A DNA stretch of 64,000 nt from Anaeramoeba flamelloides (lineage: Eukaryota > Metamonada > Anaeramoebidae), in NCBI GenBank assembly GCA_027625915.1, contig JANTQA010000016.1, forward strand, positions 1,493,001-1,557,000. Reading direction: 5' to 3'. Each line of letters starts with the position of its first letter. Within the stretch, counting starts at the first letter, position 1. Below are positions 1 to 9,853 of the stretch, in pieces. A program made the position numbers and the translations under genes. The notes beneath the pieces were generated by a model, which saw only the letters and a program-made list of their open reading frames with translations, was not told the origin of the DNA and ran no database searches.

Positions 1-655
1 TCAATATCGTTCTTTATTGTTTCGATTTAGAAACAATCACCTTGTTATGTTATGAGTTTGGCCTGGAAGAACGAGAAACATGAGATTGTTCGAAGTGATA
101 TAATATGAATATTGAGAAGTTCGAAGAACGACGATTAATATCATCTTAGCACTAGAACAATATCATATTTTGAGTCTGGAAGGATAATCAAAACGAGGAA
201 GCATAAAAGGTGATTGTTGAACAAACGAAACAATATGAGGTGCTATTTATTTTTTGAACTCGGGATCTAACTCATCGAAACAATAAACAAACAAACTAAA
301 ACATACAAAAAAAAAACAAGTAAAAACTAATTTGTTATTTTTTAATGGAAGATTGGAAGAACTTGTTCTTAAAAGCTTCTTTTGTATATCAATGGAGTTA
401 TTGAAAATATTGAAGTTAAAGGTTAAATTCTCATCATTGGAGACAAAACTTTGTTTAAATTTTACAGAGACAAACTAGATCGTCCAACTTTCCAATGAGA
501 TCTATTTCCTCTTTTATTCCCCGTTTGTCAGCCAATTCCAGAAAGTGATAAAACTTAAAAACCGCTCCATCTACTATGTGTGTTCTTAACAATGAATGAT
601 TTTTGAAAATTGCTCTTAAAATTTCTGGGCTTGACGATAGTAAAATATAATGTTT
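1..655 (-). pseudogene. decayed or partial protein-coding segment, unrecognised
   Basis: Read on the minus strand, 655 to 455 is an open frame of 66 codons without an ATG, with balanced, protein-like composition (for example LRTHIVDGAVFKFYHFLELA) and higher G+C than its surroundings. After a stop at 455-457 protein-like reading continues leftward in another frame (for example SFVSNDENLTFNFNIF) and on to about position 130 with further stops. It could be the 3' part of a host gene running off the left edge, a pseudogene, or a transposon relic. I do not recognise the family. Open frames of this length also arise by chance in such A+T-rich DNA, so confidence rests on composition only. Confidence 0.3.
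8..285. repeat. imperfect inverted repeat at left edge
   Basis: The stretch at 14-48 (TATTGTTTCG, then AACAATCACCTT and TTATG) recurs inverted at about 197-236 (AAGGTGATTGTT, then CGAAACAATA). A third copy of the outer part, CGAAACAATAAA, lies at 268-279. It may be a small foldback element or a hairpin inside the decayed coding segment. No target duplication is evident. Confidence 0.45.
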
Positions 656-719
656 TTATTTTTTTTCTAATTTCAATTTGTAAATGTATTTTTTCTCACT
701 TTCAAAATCTTTTATTAAT

Positions 720-760
720 GGTCTCTTCTCTCTTTTTTTCCAAAGAAAAAAGAGACCAAA
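720..760. repeat. short hairpin
   Basis: GGTCTCTT at about 720-727 is exactly inverted as AAGAGACC at about 750-757, with a largely complementary T-rich/A-rich stem between them. The function is unknown; it could be part of a small foldback element. Confidence 0.5.
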
Positions 761-829
761 ACTTTTTTTAATTTTTTTAAAAATGATATTGATTTCTTTT
801 GAACCAAAACCAAAATCGCTGTTTGATTT

Positions 830-1010
830 TAGACATTGTTTTTAAACAAAGAAAAGGAATTCATTCAATTTCCAACCTTTATGAGAAAATCGATGGACTT
901 TTTTTCTTTGTCGTCTAATGATCAAGCAATTTGGTTACTTGAACCAAATTAATTTTCCAATGCCGTAAATCCTTGAGCGCGACGATCTTTTGGGATTTAT
1001 GAGATTAACA
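830..1010 (-). other. coding-like island, unrecognised
   Basis: On the minus strand this stretch reads as protein-like sequence (for example HKSQKIVALKDLRHWKINLV) followed by stops. Its C+G content exceeds the neighbouring spacer. It may belong with the decayed coding segment at 1-655. No domain is recognised. Confidence 0.2.
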
Positions 1011-1079
1011 ACATCGTAAAAAAATTTGGTTAAACTATTCTAAAATAACTTTAAATAACATTTTTAATTTCCAAATTTA

Positions 1080-1241
1080 ATGGTAAAATACTTTTTATTT
1101 TACTTTGTTAGAATTGGAAATAAGAAGATCGGAAAATTTTCAAACTTTGCCGAATTAGTAAAGGATTTCACAAAATCTTTCCACAGTGACTACAATACTA
1201 TCCTAAACTTTTTTGTGAAGCAATCACTTTCTTATCAGTAG
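1080..1241 (+). other. 53-codon open frame, unrecognised
   Basis: ATG at 1080, TAG at 1239-1241. The product contains VRIGNKKIGKFSNFAELVKD and has mixed, protein-like composition unlike the low-complexity frames common here. It could be a small gene, an exon or a relic. Nothing upstream or downstream supports one choice. Confidence 0.2.
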
Positions 1242-1965
1242 TTGTCAAGAATTATATAGTTAAATTTTTCCAAATAAAAAGTTTAAGTTAAATATAAGCT
1301 ATTTCCAATAAAGTGGAGAAAATTTATTTTAAAATATATCTTTTAAACTCAATCTTCAAAAAAGTATTAAAACATCTAAAATCATTAACTATCATTTTCG
1401 GTTCTTGATAATAATTCAATTTGTTTCTTAGTATTGTATTACAAAAATAAAAGATATTAAATTTTCTGATCTCAATTTTATCTGATATTTTTTAGGTGTG
1501 AAAATTGGCGTTTATTATTTTCTTTTTGATTGAAAAAATCGTTTTTAAACTTGTGTAACCTAAACAAATTTTTTAAAAGAATTGAAAAAATATAACTGTA
1601 TTTTATTGTTTAAAAAATCATTTGTACCCTTTATATATTTCCAGTTTTTTATTGAAATTGGTCATACATTGTTTTCACCAAAAAAAGGGGTTTTTTTTTC
1701 ATTTTTTGGAAATATTTCATTAAACATATTTTGTAATAAATACCTTGGCCATTTATTCAATTGGTATTAATATTAAACTTATTTTGGTAATGTCAATTAA
1801 TGAATACTTTCAATAACAAAGATGGTATTTTATAAAATGTAAAAAAAAATTGCCTCACTTTTTTGGAAATACCTTATATATATTATGTAAGGTAATTATC
1901 TCTAATGAATAATAGAGACATTTTTGAGTGTACTAAACAATTTCTAAAAAAAAAAAATTAGGAAT

Positions 1966-2282
1966 TCGGGAAGTGCCGTAGAGTGCAGTGGGGTGCCTAG
2001 ATTTTCCAGGATTCGAAAGAATTGAGCAAAATCAAAGATTTTACTCTATTCTTTTAAATTCTGGAAAAGCTAACTGCGATTTTCTTGAGGTTTTCTGTTT
2101 TATTTGTTAAGTTTTCTAGGTTTTTTTGATGTTTTCCAAACAAACAAAAAACTCAACAAAACCTAACGTGAAGTGCCATCGAGTGCCATAGAGTGTCTAG
2201 GTTTTCCAGAATTTAAAAGAATAAAGTAAAATCTATTTGATTTTACTTTATTCTTTTTAATTCTGGAAAACCTAACGGCAAA
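1966..2282. repeat. tandem pair of palindromic repeat units
   Basis: Two units of about 200 bp lie head to tail. Each starts with a GAAGTGCC...GAGTGC motif (about 1970 and 2171) and then a palindrome. The first palindrome is 1998-2072 (36-bp arms, 3-nt loop, several mismatches). The second is 2198-2274 (36-bp arms, 5-nt loop, a single mismatch). The arm begins TAGGTTTTCCAGAATT and ends AAAGTAAAATC. Between them, at 2092-2160, is a second inverted pair built on AGGTTTT/AAAACCT and GTTTT/AAAAC words. Similar palindromes occur at about eight other places in the window. No open reading frame is present. Confidence 0.8.
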
Positions 2283-2299
2283 TATGTAGAATTAACAAC

Positions 2300-3500
2300 T
2301 CCTCCCTTAAATAATAATAAAATATAAAAAAATCTGATATTTTTAAACAATTTTCTTTAAGGGGTAAGTACGTTTTTCATTTTTTGAGTGCCACCATTTA
2401 TGTGAAACCGAATTCTTCAAATCATTTCTTTAGCCAAATACATTGATATTTTCATAAAATACTAGAGTGGAATTTATCATAGTATAAGATATTTTCATAC
2501 CAATAAAAAAACTGAAATCAAAAAAATGAACAAATTGATCAAAAAAAAATAAATAAAAATCATTTATTACTCTATCTTATCTATAACATTTTACACAATT
2601 ACTTATTCTTGAATTCGCTTTATTTTTAATTCTCTATGAAAATAATTTTGTTTGGAAAATTTTTGATAAACAAATTACTATTTATTTCGAAAGAATTTCT
2701 AAAATGAATTTAAAAAACCTATTTTCATTTATGTCATCTAATTCTAGTTTTAGTTCAGAAAATCAGAGACTTTTTTAAATTCTTCTTGAGAAATAAGGGT
2801 TTATTGGACAAATTCGTTTGATTTTATAATTATTTCTTTTCCATTAAAATGAGAACTCAAAAAAATTCTGAATCTGATTGAAATTTGTTATTGAATTTTT
2901 CAATTATTTTGATTTGAATCTTTTGTAACTGTTTTTTTGATTCCAATAATTCAACCCCTCTATTTTAATTTTTGAAATAGTATTCTTTGTTTTGACTTTG
3001 TTTGATAAAAATATTTTAACAAAGAATTTTGAAAGTAAATTTGTCACAAAAGGTTTTTGAAAATAATAATAAATAGTAATGGGGCGAGAAATTCAAGGAA
3101 AAAAATAGTTTAGATTCATACAAACTAAGAAGATAAAGAAAACCAATCTTCGAATATAGGCTTTTATAGATTTTTTTTTTTTTCATTCTTGATTTCAACA
3201 AATTTATATTTGGAATGGTGATCTTTCGCGTTTGGTCTTCTAAAAGAAAATATTTGTTTCAAATGTACACCCTTTCAGGTATATTTTTTTGGTTTACTGT
3301 TTGATTAATTTCAATCTTTCGAATAAACACATCTCTAGATCCAAAACCAAATTTAATAAAACCAAAAATTGAATCAAAAAAAAAATGTTGAAAAAATTGA
3401 AAAATAAAAGATTCAACTCTGAATTACTTTGATTCTTTTCACGAATAGACTAGCGAATGGTGTTTTGTTTTCAAAGTTTCAATATCTGGTGACACTCTAA
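2300..3500. other. gene-free A+T-rich spacer
   Basis: No convincing gene, RNA or mobile element is seen. The open frame at 3016-3201 (minus) is low-complexity Lys/Phe/Leu sequence and is not supported. Confidence 0.5.
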
Positions 3501-3516
3501 AAATATTTTTCCAGTA

Positions 3517-3875
3517 ATGTTTACACAATTAAAATTTTTCAAAATGGGAAAATGTACTTACTTCCTTAATAAATATTTTTTTTATAATAAAGAATAAATT
3601 TTTATTAATGGATTTTCCGATATTCAAAAATATTTTTCTATTTATGAAATTATAGTTCCCGAAACTGTTAGCTATGAAGATTTCTGGAATCGGTATTTTT
3701 TTCAAGTCGAGTTATTAAGAAGGGGGGAGAAAAGGAGGAAATTGCTTGAAGCGATTACAGAATCTACCGAATCTTCAAATGAGAATACAATGGAAAAGAA
3801 TGAGAATGAAAATAAGGAAAATGAAACGGAAAATAATAAATCGGGTATATTTGGGGAAGATCCATTTGGCGATGG

Positions 3876-3906
<31 letters not shown>

Positions 3907-4023
3907 ATCCAAACTGGTAATGAAGAAATGGATTATTTAAACGAAGATCTTTCAGAATTATCAGATCTAAATGAAGAAGAATTAGAACTTGATTTAGAAC
4001 ACTTAAGTGGGGAGGAGAAATAA
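3517..4023 (+). CDS. BSD-domain protein, acidic C-terminus (5' end uncertain)
   Basis: The secure part is 3656-4023. It starts with PETVSYEDFWNRYFFQVEL, which matches the C-terminal half of the BSD domain (the conserved Phe-Trp pair with a following RYFF), then an Asn/Glu-rich stretch, a run of nine Asp encoded by GAT repeats (about 3877-3903), and an acidic tail ending EHLSGEEK before TAA. BSD domains occur in the TFIIH p62 subunit and in synapse-associated/BSDC1-like proteins, and the acidic tail suits the latter. Proposed start: ATG 3517, exon 3517-3553, intron 3554-3655 (GTACTT...ATTATAG). This restores frame but supplies only about 12 residues, so the N-terminal half of the domain is missing; further upstream exons, or a truncated gene, are possible. 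An unspliced reading back to 3598 (FSDIQKYF...) also looks BSD-like but has no start codon. Confidence 0.6.
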
Positions 4024-4280
4024 GAGCCAAAACAGAAATTTACGTTTTTAAAAATCGATTTTTAAATGTAGAATAATAAAAATAGCATAAATTGGTTTTA
4101 ACTTTTCATTTTTAGTTATTTTCAACTTACTGTTTTGAATCTAAATTTAAAGTTAAAAAAGACATGTCTAAACATCAAAAAATTTTTGTTTTAAAATTTG
4201 GAAAGTTGTTTGTTTTTTTTTCACATTTACTCGATAAAAAGTAAAAAAGAATTTGAGGCCTAATTCAAACAGTTGAAAAT

Positions 4281-4472
4281 ATGTTTTGTGGTTTATTGTT
4301 TGGGTTGATTCGTGTTGGTTTCATTTTATTGGGTTGGTACTTATTAGATCTTAAAGTTCAATATTTTATTGTTCATTTCGTTAATTCCTTTCCATTGGTG
4401 AAAACGATTAAGGGACTGGTCTCTATTATTTTATTTTTTGACCAATTTCTAAATCTGGATCCCCTATCTTGA
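4281..4472 (+). CDS. possible 63-residue membrane protein, 3' end inside a MITE
   Basis: ATG 4281, TGA 4470-4472. Residues 1-20 (MFCGLLFGLIRVGFILLGWY) form a strong hydrophobic segment and a second hydrophobic stretch follows. From about codon 43 onward the frame runs into the 171-bp TTAA-flanked element at 4412-4582, so the last third of the protein, including the stop, would be transposon-derived. It could be a real small gene whose end was replaced by the insertion, a relic of a longer gene, or chance. The family is not recognised. Confidence 0.25.
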   Translation: MFCGLLFGLIRVGFILLGWYLLDLKVQYFIVHFVNSFPLVKTIKGLVSIILFFDQFLNLDPLS

Positions 4473-4582
4473 AATAAGTTTAATATGAAAATAAACAGGG
4501 TCTTTCAAATCTAAGTAATTGGCAAAAGATTATCTCAATCTCAATTAAATTTAGGTAAAAAAAAATAATAGAAAATAGTCCC
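4412..4582. mobile_element. TTAA-flanked MITE, copy 1 (171 bp)
   Basis: It is bounded by TTAA at 4408-4411 and 4583-4586. The left end GGGACTGGTCTCTATT is inverted at the right end as AATAGAAAATAGTCCC, giving imperfect terminal repeats of about 30 bp. It has no coding capacity. A second copy of nearly identical length lies at 34842-35011. TTAA duplications are typical of piggyBac-type transposases, though piggyBac ends usually start CCC, not GGG. A TA target with longer ends beginning TAAGGG is an alternative reading. Confidence 0.85.
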
Positions 4583-4599
4583 TTAATATTGGAAATGAA

Positions 4600-5130
4600 T
4601 TATTAAATTATAAAATCCATTTCAAAATAATTTCCCATTAAAAATCAAATTTAAAAGAAAAATATTTTTAATAATTGAAGTTATCTATTATAATATAAAA
4701 ATTTAGATTTTAATATTCAGTTTTATACTCAAGAGATATTTATTTTTTGTCTAAAAATAAAAGAAATAAAAATAAACAAAACTGTTAAAAAAAATTGGGA
4801 CATTTATTTTGAATGAAGCATTACATAAAAAATAGAAAATTTAAACAATCAGTAAAACCTATTTATCGATTCTCCTTCCATTTGAATAACTAAATCTAAA
4901 CTCTTTTTCATATTTGAAACCAATTTTTTCATTAATTCATCTGTTACTTCTTTCCAATTTTTCATTTTTATTTTCCATTTTAACAAAACATTATATAAAA
5001 AATAAAAAAGAGAAAAAATGATTTATTAGTAAACTTTTCATTGTGAATGGAAAAACTTCAAAACGATATAAAAGTAATTCAAAATTCAAATGTAACATGG
5101 GCCATTTATTATGAAATTTGGTTTATTTAA
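4600..5130 (-). mobile_element. Tc1/mariner-type transposase relic, C-terminal part
   Basis: On the minus strand the segment encodes, in pieces, the end of a Tc1-type DDE transposase: WPMLHLNFE near 5105 (family motif WPxxSPDLNPIE), then, from about 4970 down to 4854, KNWKEVTDELMKKLVSNM and SLDLVIQMEG (family C-terminus: W...IP, then SMPxRxxAVIxxxG). About 530 bp match 21015-21545 on the other strand, including non-coding sequence beyond the coding part. The DDE core upstream is missing and the intervening frame is not continuous. This is an ordinary decayed DNA transposon. Confidence 0.7.
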
Positions 5131-5367
5131 TTTGAAATCTAAGTTGAGATGTTCAAGATAGAGTATTAAACGAATTTTTAATTTGTGCATAAAGATAAAA
5201 TGTTTTTCTTTATTTGTTTAAATTCCCAAGAAAAATAAGTAAATACGCTCCCTTTGAACGTATCTTTAAATTATTTTGATTTTCGGGGAAGTAAACTTAC
5301 TATTTTTTTATTTTTTAGAAAAAAGAAAGAAAAGAGTTTTTTTAAACTTGGAAGACGAAAAGAATAA

Positions 5368-5637
5368 ATTTTTCATTTTATAAAAAAATATTTTCATCCA
5401 TATTTTGTAAAAAATAAATCTGAATATAACACTAAAAAAAAAAAAAAAGAAAACTGGAAAAAATGTGATTACGGTACTCAATATTATGAAATTATAAATC
5501 ATTATATTTGGTACTGTGAAAGATCTAAATTTATCAGAATCAAGTGGAAAAGAAAATTGGCAAAAATTTTAGATAGGAAACTATCTGGAAGTTTTTATAC
5601 TCGGAAAAAATACACAAAAACTCTTATATATGACTAA
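5368..5637 (+). mobile_element. LINE relic, C-terminal Cys/His region
   Basis: An open frame without ATG runs from 5368 to TAA 5635-5637. Its end reads ENWKKCDYGTQYYEIINHYI and then WYCERSKF, then IRIKWKRKLAKIL. This resembles the C-terminal knuckle of non-LTR retrotransposon proteins (C...ETxxHxxxxC followed by a basic, Trp-containing tail). The first 30 codons are low-complexity and may not belong. A reverse-transcriptase relic of the same class is at 15990-16600. The identification is by motif only. Confidence 0.45.
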
Positions 5638-5777
5638 ACAAAATTTGAGAGAAAGTTAAGAAATAAAATAAAGCTGTAATTAAGAGACAAATTTCAAATT
5701 CTAATAAAATAATTTGTGGAAAAGAAAATTTTAAAAAACGTTCTTTATTTTGTTATTATTTTTGTGTCGAAAAAAAT

Positions 5778-5814
5778 GTTGAAATTTTGTGTCTTAAAAG
5801 TGGAACTTGTGGTA

Positions 5815-5816
<2 letters not shown>
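5778..5816. repeat. solo end of the hairpin element seen at 15443-15637
   Basis: The stretch GTTGAAATTTTGTGTCTTAA and on through AAGTGGAACT resembles the right arm of the perfect hairpin element (GTTGAAAGTTTGTGCCTTAA...). No matching left arm is found nearby. It abuts a TA microsatellite. Confidence 0.5.

Positions 5817-5820
<4 letters not shown>

Positions 5821-5850
<30 letters not shown>
5821..5850. repeat. (TA)15 microsatellite
   Basis: Fifteen uninterrupted TA units, with a shorter TA run just before them. Confidence 0.95.
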
Positions 5851-5852
<2 letters not shown>

Positions 5853-6107
5853 CACCAATTTTCCCACTCTGGGGTCGTGGAATACCAATTATTACTCATA
5901 GGTTTTGGATTTTTTAGTTATTATCAATAATATTTCTATTGGGCTTTTTTTACAGACTTTTTTTTCGGGGGAAGTGTTTACAAATGCTGCCAAGTTTAGT
6001 AGAATACAATCAAGTGAATAGGTTCTTTTCAATTGAAGAAATAAAAAGAAAATTTTTTCAATTTTCTTTTAATTTCTAAGATTAAAAAAAACCTAAAAGT
6101 ACTTTTC

Positions 6108-6178
6108 CAGAATTCATAAGAATTGAGAAAAATCATTGATTTTTCTTTATTATTTTAAATTTTGGAAAACCTACCGAT
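6108..6178. repeat. palindromic repeat, diverged copy
   Basis: TTTTCCAGAATTCATAAG...TTTTGGAAAACCTA forms an inverted repeat related to those at 1998-2072 and 2198-2274. Confidence 0.55.
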
Positions 6179-6179
6179 A

Positions 6180-7250
6180 TTGGATGGTTTTTAATTTGGT
6201 TCAATAATTGATATTATTGTTATTTATAGATATTTTTAATTATTTTTAATCTCTTTTTTTTTATTTTTTATCGTTTTCTTTAATTACCCCTATTTCTCAA
6301 TAAATTAATTAATATAAAATAATATTTTCAAGGGGTTTAATCCAAGAAATAATAGCAGATTTTAGAAATTCTAAATAACTTTTAAAAGGAAATATAAAAC
6401 ATTTTGTTCTGCAAATTACTTTCCGATCAAGATAAATATATTCAGATATATATCGAACATAAAATATAATTATTGTTTTTGAAATAAAATTTAAATTTGA
6501 ATTGTTATCAAATTATTACAAGATATAGAATTTTAAAAAAAATATCTTAGAAAGAAAATTTTATAATTAAAAATTATATAGGTACTTATAATAAAAAAAT
6601 AACTTAAAATGGATTTTCAATATTTGAAATTTTTTCTTGGTTATTGTGATTTTAATCATTTTATTATCAAAATAAATTTTTTTAATTATTTTTGAAAAGC
6701 TTGTCTACAAACTCAAAAAAATCTTAGTTTTTTAGTTAAAAAACATCCAACTTTACTGGAAATTAATTTTCGTCACTTTATACCCCAACATTGCTCCAAA
6801 TACTTGAGTACATAATTTATTGATAACAAAGGTTATTTGGGAATCACATAGAAAATTAATTTTATCTCTTTATAAAAATTCAATAAAAATATATATTTGA
6901 TAATAAATAATTTAAAAATAAAAAAAAATATAATTGAAATTGTAAAAACAAAATATTTTTTTTATTTTAAAATTTGTAAGTTTTTTGAACAAATAATTTT
7001 TTTAAAACTTAAATGATTTGGCCAATAGTTCGAGTCAGATTAAAATTTTTTTTCATTATTTTTTTTTTTTTCACTCTACTAAGAAATTTGATTAATATAC
7101 CTTCAAAATATTATACGGAGTCCACAAATTTTAAAAAAATATATTTTCTTAATTCAAAGAATAATTCAAATCAATTGTTTTTTTTTATTTTACAAAAAAA
7201 AAAAAAAAAAATGGAATAACTAACCAAGCTATTCAATTCATAATATTTGT
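6180..7250. other. gene-free, extremely A+T-rich spacer
   Basis: No supported feature. The frame at 7013-7219 is a low-complexity Phe/Lys read-through of homopolymer tracts and is rejected. Confidence 0.5.
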
Positions 7251-7920
7251 AAAATTATTTTTTTTAAAACCTGAAAATTCAAATTATAATCAAAAAGAAA
7301 TACTTTTTAATTTGATTATTTATAATTCAAAATTAATATCTCAGTCTTAATTTCTCCAGTGAGTTAATAATAACACAAAAATACAATTTAGCAATATTTT
7401 TAAGAATTTTTCCACAATATTTTCTACCAAATATCATTTATTCGAATTAATAATTCTACCAAAAAAAAAAAATTTCAAATATTATCAAATATTTAATTGA
7501 AACAATGATAGTTCAATTTTTACTCTGAATATTAGAATATATATTTCAAAGTTTTTTAAATTTCAAGAAATTTAATAAATTTTTGTAATAAAATGATTAA
7601 AATTTTCAGATCTACAGGGATTCAATATTTCATTTATTTTTCTTGTATTTTTAGAATAAGATAAAAGTACAGGGTTATTTATTCTAGAAATATCTTAGAA
7701 ATTACTAAAAGTGGGACTTCCTCAAAAAAAAAAACATATTTGCATATTTTTCTTATTAAGTTTCCATCCAAAAATACCACAACAAAAGGATCAGAACTTT
7801 TAAACTTGAAAAAATAATTATAAAAAATGATTTTTGTTAAAAAAGATAATTTCTTTCTCTAAAGTTGTTATTTTATGGCCAAGTTTAATTGTATCATGGT
7901 GTAAATTACTACTATATTAC
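7250..7920. repeat. dispersed segment, copy 1 (about 650 bp)
   Basis: Matches 35500-36195 in the same orientation. Shared landmarks in the same order include AGTGAGTT near 7359, GATCTAC/CAGGGATTCAATATTT at 7609-7629, GAAATTACTAAAAGTGGG near 7696, and TCTCTAAAGTTG followed by ATTGTGTAAAT-like sequence near 7855-7905. No reading frame. In both places a member of the inverted-repeat family lies just to the right. Confidence 0.65.
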
Positions 7921-8110
7921 ATGTGGGGGCGGAGGTAATTGAGATCCATGCATTCCATATTCAAAATTGATTTTACCCGGTGACCCATGATTCGCCTATG
8001 ATATATCAACCTGCTGAAAAGGGGGGTTAAACGGATAAATAGATGGTATAAACCCCAATCTATTTCTTTGGCAATATGTGTGTAAAAAAAGGTAGGGGGT
8101 TAAGGTGAAT
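7920..8110 (-). other. coding-like island with a weak second copy
   Basis: G+C-richer stretch. Minus-strand reading includes QRNRLGFIPSIYPFNP followed by stops. A related phrase, KRSRLGFVTSI, occurs on the minus strand at about 20755-20795. This suggests two remnants of one repeated coding element, not identified. Confidence 0.25.
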
Positions 8111-8635
8111 TTTTTTTCTCGGTGTGAGTATTGTAATGGTAAATTTTTTCTGCTCACTTGATGTTTTTAAAAAAAAAATTAGATCTTGTTAAAATAAAAA
8201 ATACTTATTTTTTGTTTTATTAAAGTAGTTTTTTATTTTTTTTACAAGTATGAGAATAATTCAAATTTTTATTTTTAGACAAAAAACAATAACCCAAATT
8301 GAACTCTGAAAATTATGTGATCCATTATTCTGAAAAATGATCTTTAGCAAAAAATTTAAATTTACTTCTCATCATAAAATGACAATATTTTTATATAAAC
8401 TTTCCAATTTAAAAATCCTAAGAACTCTTTTTTTTTTTCACAAAATATTACTTTAAATTTGAAAAGACTATGTAAGAAAATGTACAATTCAAGCACTAAA
8501 TACAAAATATTTTATATATTTAAAGGGTGAATAAAAAATAATAACGATTTGTAAGTCCAGCAAAGTAAAATGTGAAAAAAAGCGATTATTTCAACAAATT
8601 GTCCAAAATTACATTTAGATCTGAGTTAAAAAAAA

Positions 8636-8990
8636 GTGAAACAGGAAAAAAAAATTGCTTGTATTTTTTAATATGTAACCTAGCTGGAACCTTAAAGTAA
8701 GATCAATTAAAAGAAGAAATAATTTGATTCCAAAGGATAATTTATTCGATTATTTCCAATCAAATAAACAATCACAATTTAAATACACCTGATTCTAAAA
8801 AAAAAAATGTAGGTTTTGTTGATCTCCTCAAAAATAGCAAATTTTTTCAAGATGGTTTTTAATGAATGATCAATCAAAGAAAAACCTTTCAAAAGATAGT
8901 ATTAGAAAAATTGTTTTTATACTAAGTAATCGATATTGTATTTACTCATTTAATTTTTCTTTTATAAATTGATTTTACTTTTTTTTTTCC
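8636..8990. mobile_element. inverted-repeat element family, left part
   Basis: Begins AAAGTGAAACAGG and continues through a GGAACCTTAAAGTAAGATC-like block that is shared with 9854-10308, 36470-36900 and 59164-59702. Later landmarks are GTTGATCTCC..AAAATAG and AAAGAAAAACC..AGTATTAG. The right terminus is not resolved. Confidence 0.5.
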
Positions 8991-9853
8991 AGATTCAATT
9001 AATTTTCTAAATAAATAATTCTGTTCAGATGTTTTACCTCTTTTATTGTTTTTTTTTTTTTTTTGAAAGGGTTAATCCTTTGATACATAAATATTCCCAA
9101 AAACTGAGCTATTACTCATAATGTATTTTTCAATGACCAGTAAGTTAAAATAAATTGTCAAAGCGCCCAATATTAAAAACTAAAACTGGAATCTACTGAT
9201 ATATTCATATAAATGTTTGAAAATTTTTTCTTCATTTTTGATTTTGCAATTTTTTTTACCTTAGCCTTGAATAAAGATCTTTAACAGTTTAAATGTTAAA
9301 GAAACTTGGTGAAATTAGTTGGCTTTCAAAGTATTCTTTTTTGAGAACCATTTTCAAAGTAAGTTTTCGGGATGTATTAAAAATAACATAGAACAATAAT
9401 TTTTTTGAATTTTTCAATAACAAATTTACTAAATTGAAGAGTTGAATTTTTACTTACTTGTATATGAATAATAATAGTGAAAAAAATTTCACTAATTTTA
9501 TTATTTTCCTATTTATTTTCTAGATCTTTTGAGTAAATATACTAAACTTTATATGAACCCTATTTATTTATTTGTCCTTTTTTTTGTATTTATATTTTTT
9601 TGAAACATATTTGATAAGAGAAATATTCTAAATGTAGAAAATTCTTCAAATCGGTAAGGAGGCAAACTATTGAAATATAATCCCATCTATTATTAAAATA
9701 TCAGTGAATATTTATTAAAATTTTGGATAAACTAAATAATAATTTTCTTACATGATTTTTGAAAAAAATCAGTAATAACTGTTCTTCATTATTATTTTCT
9801 TCTACCTTTTGACTTCTCACTTGAATAAAATAATTTAAGAAAAGTTATTAATA

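Noticed and set aside
5308-5502. 64-codon minus-strand frame
   Set aside because: Antisense shadow over the LINE C-terminal relic, Phe-rich.
7013-7219. 68-codon plus-strand open frame
   Set aside because: Phe/Lys/Asn low-complexity translation of homopolymer tracts; no motif.
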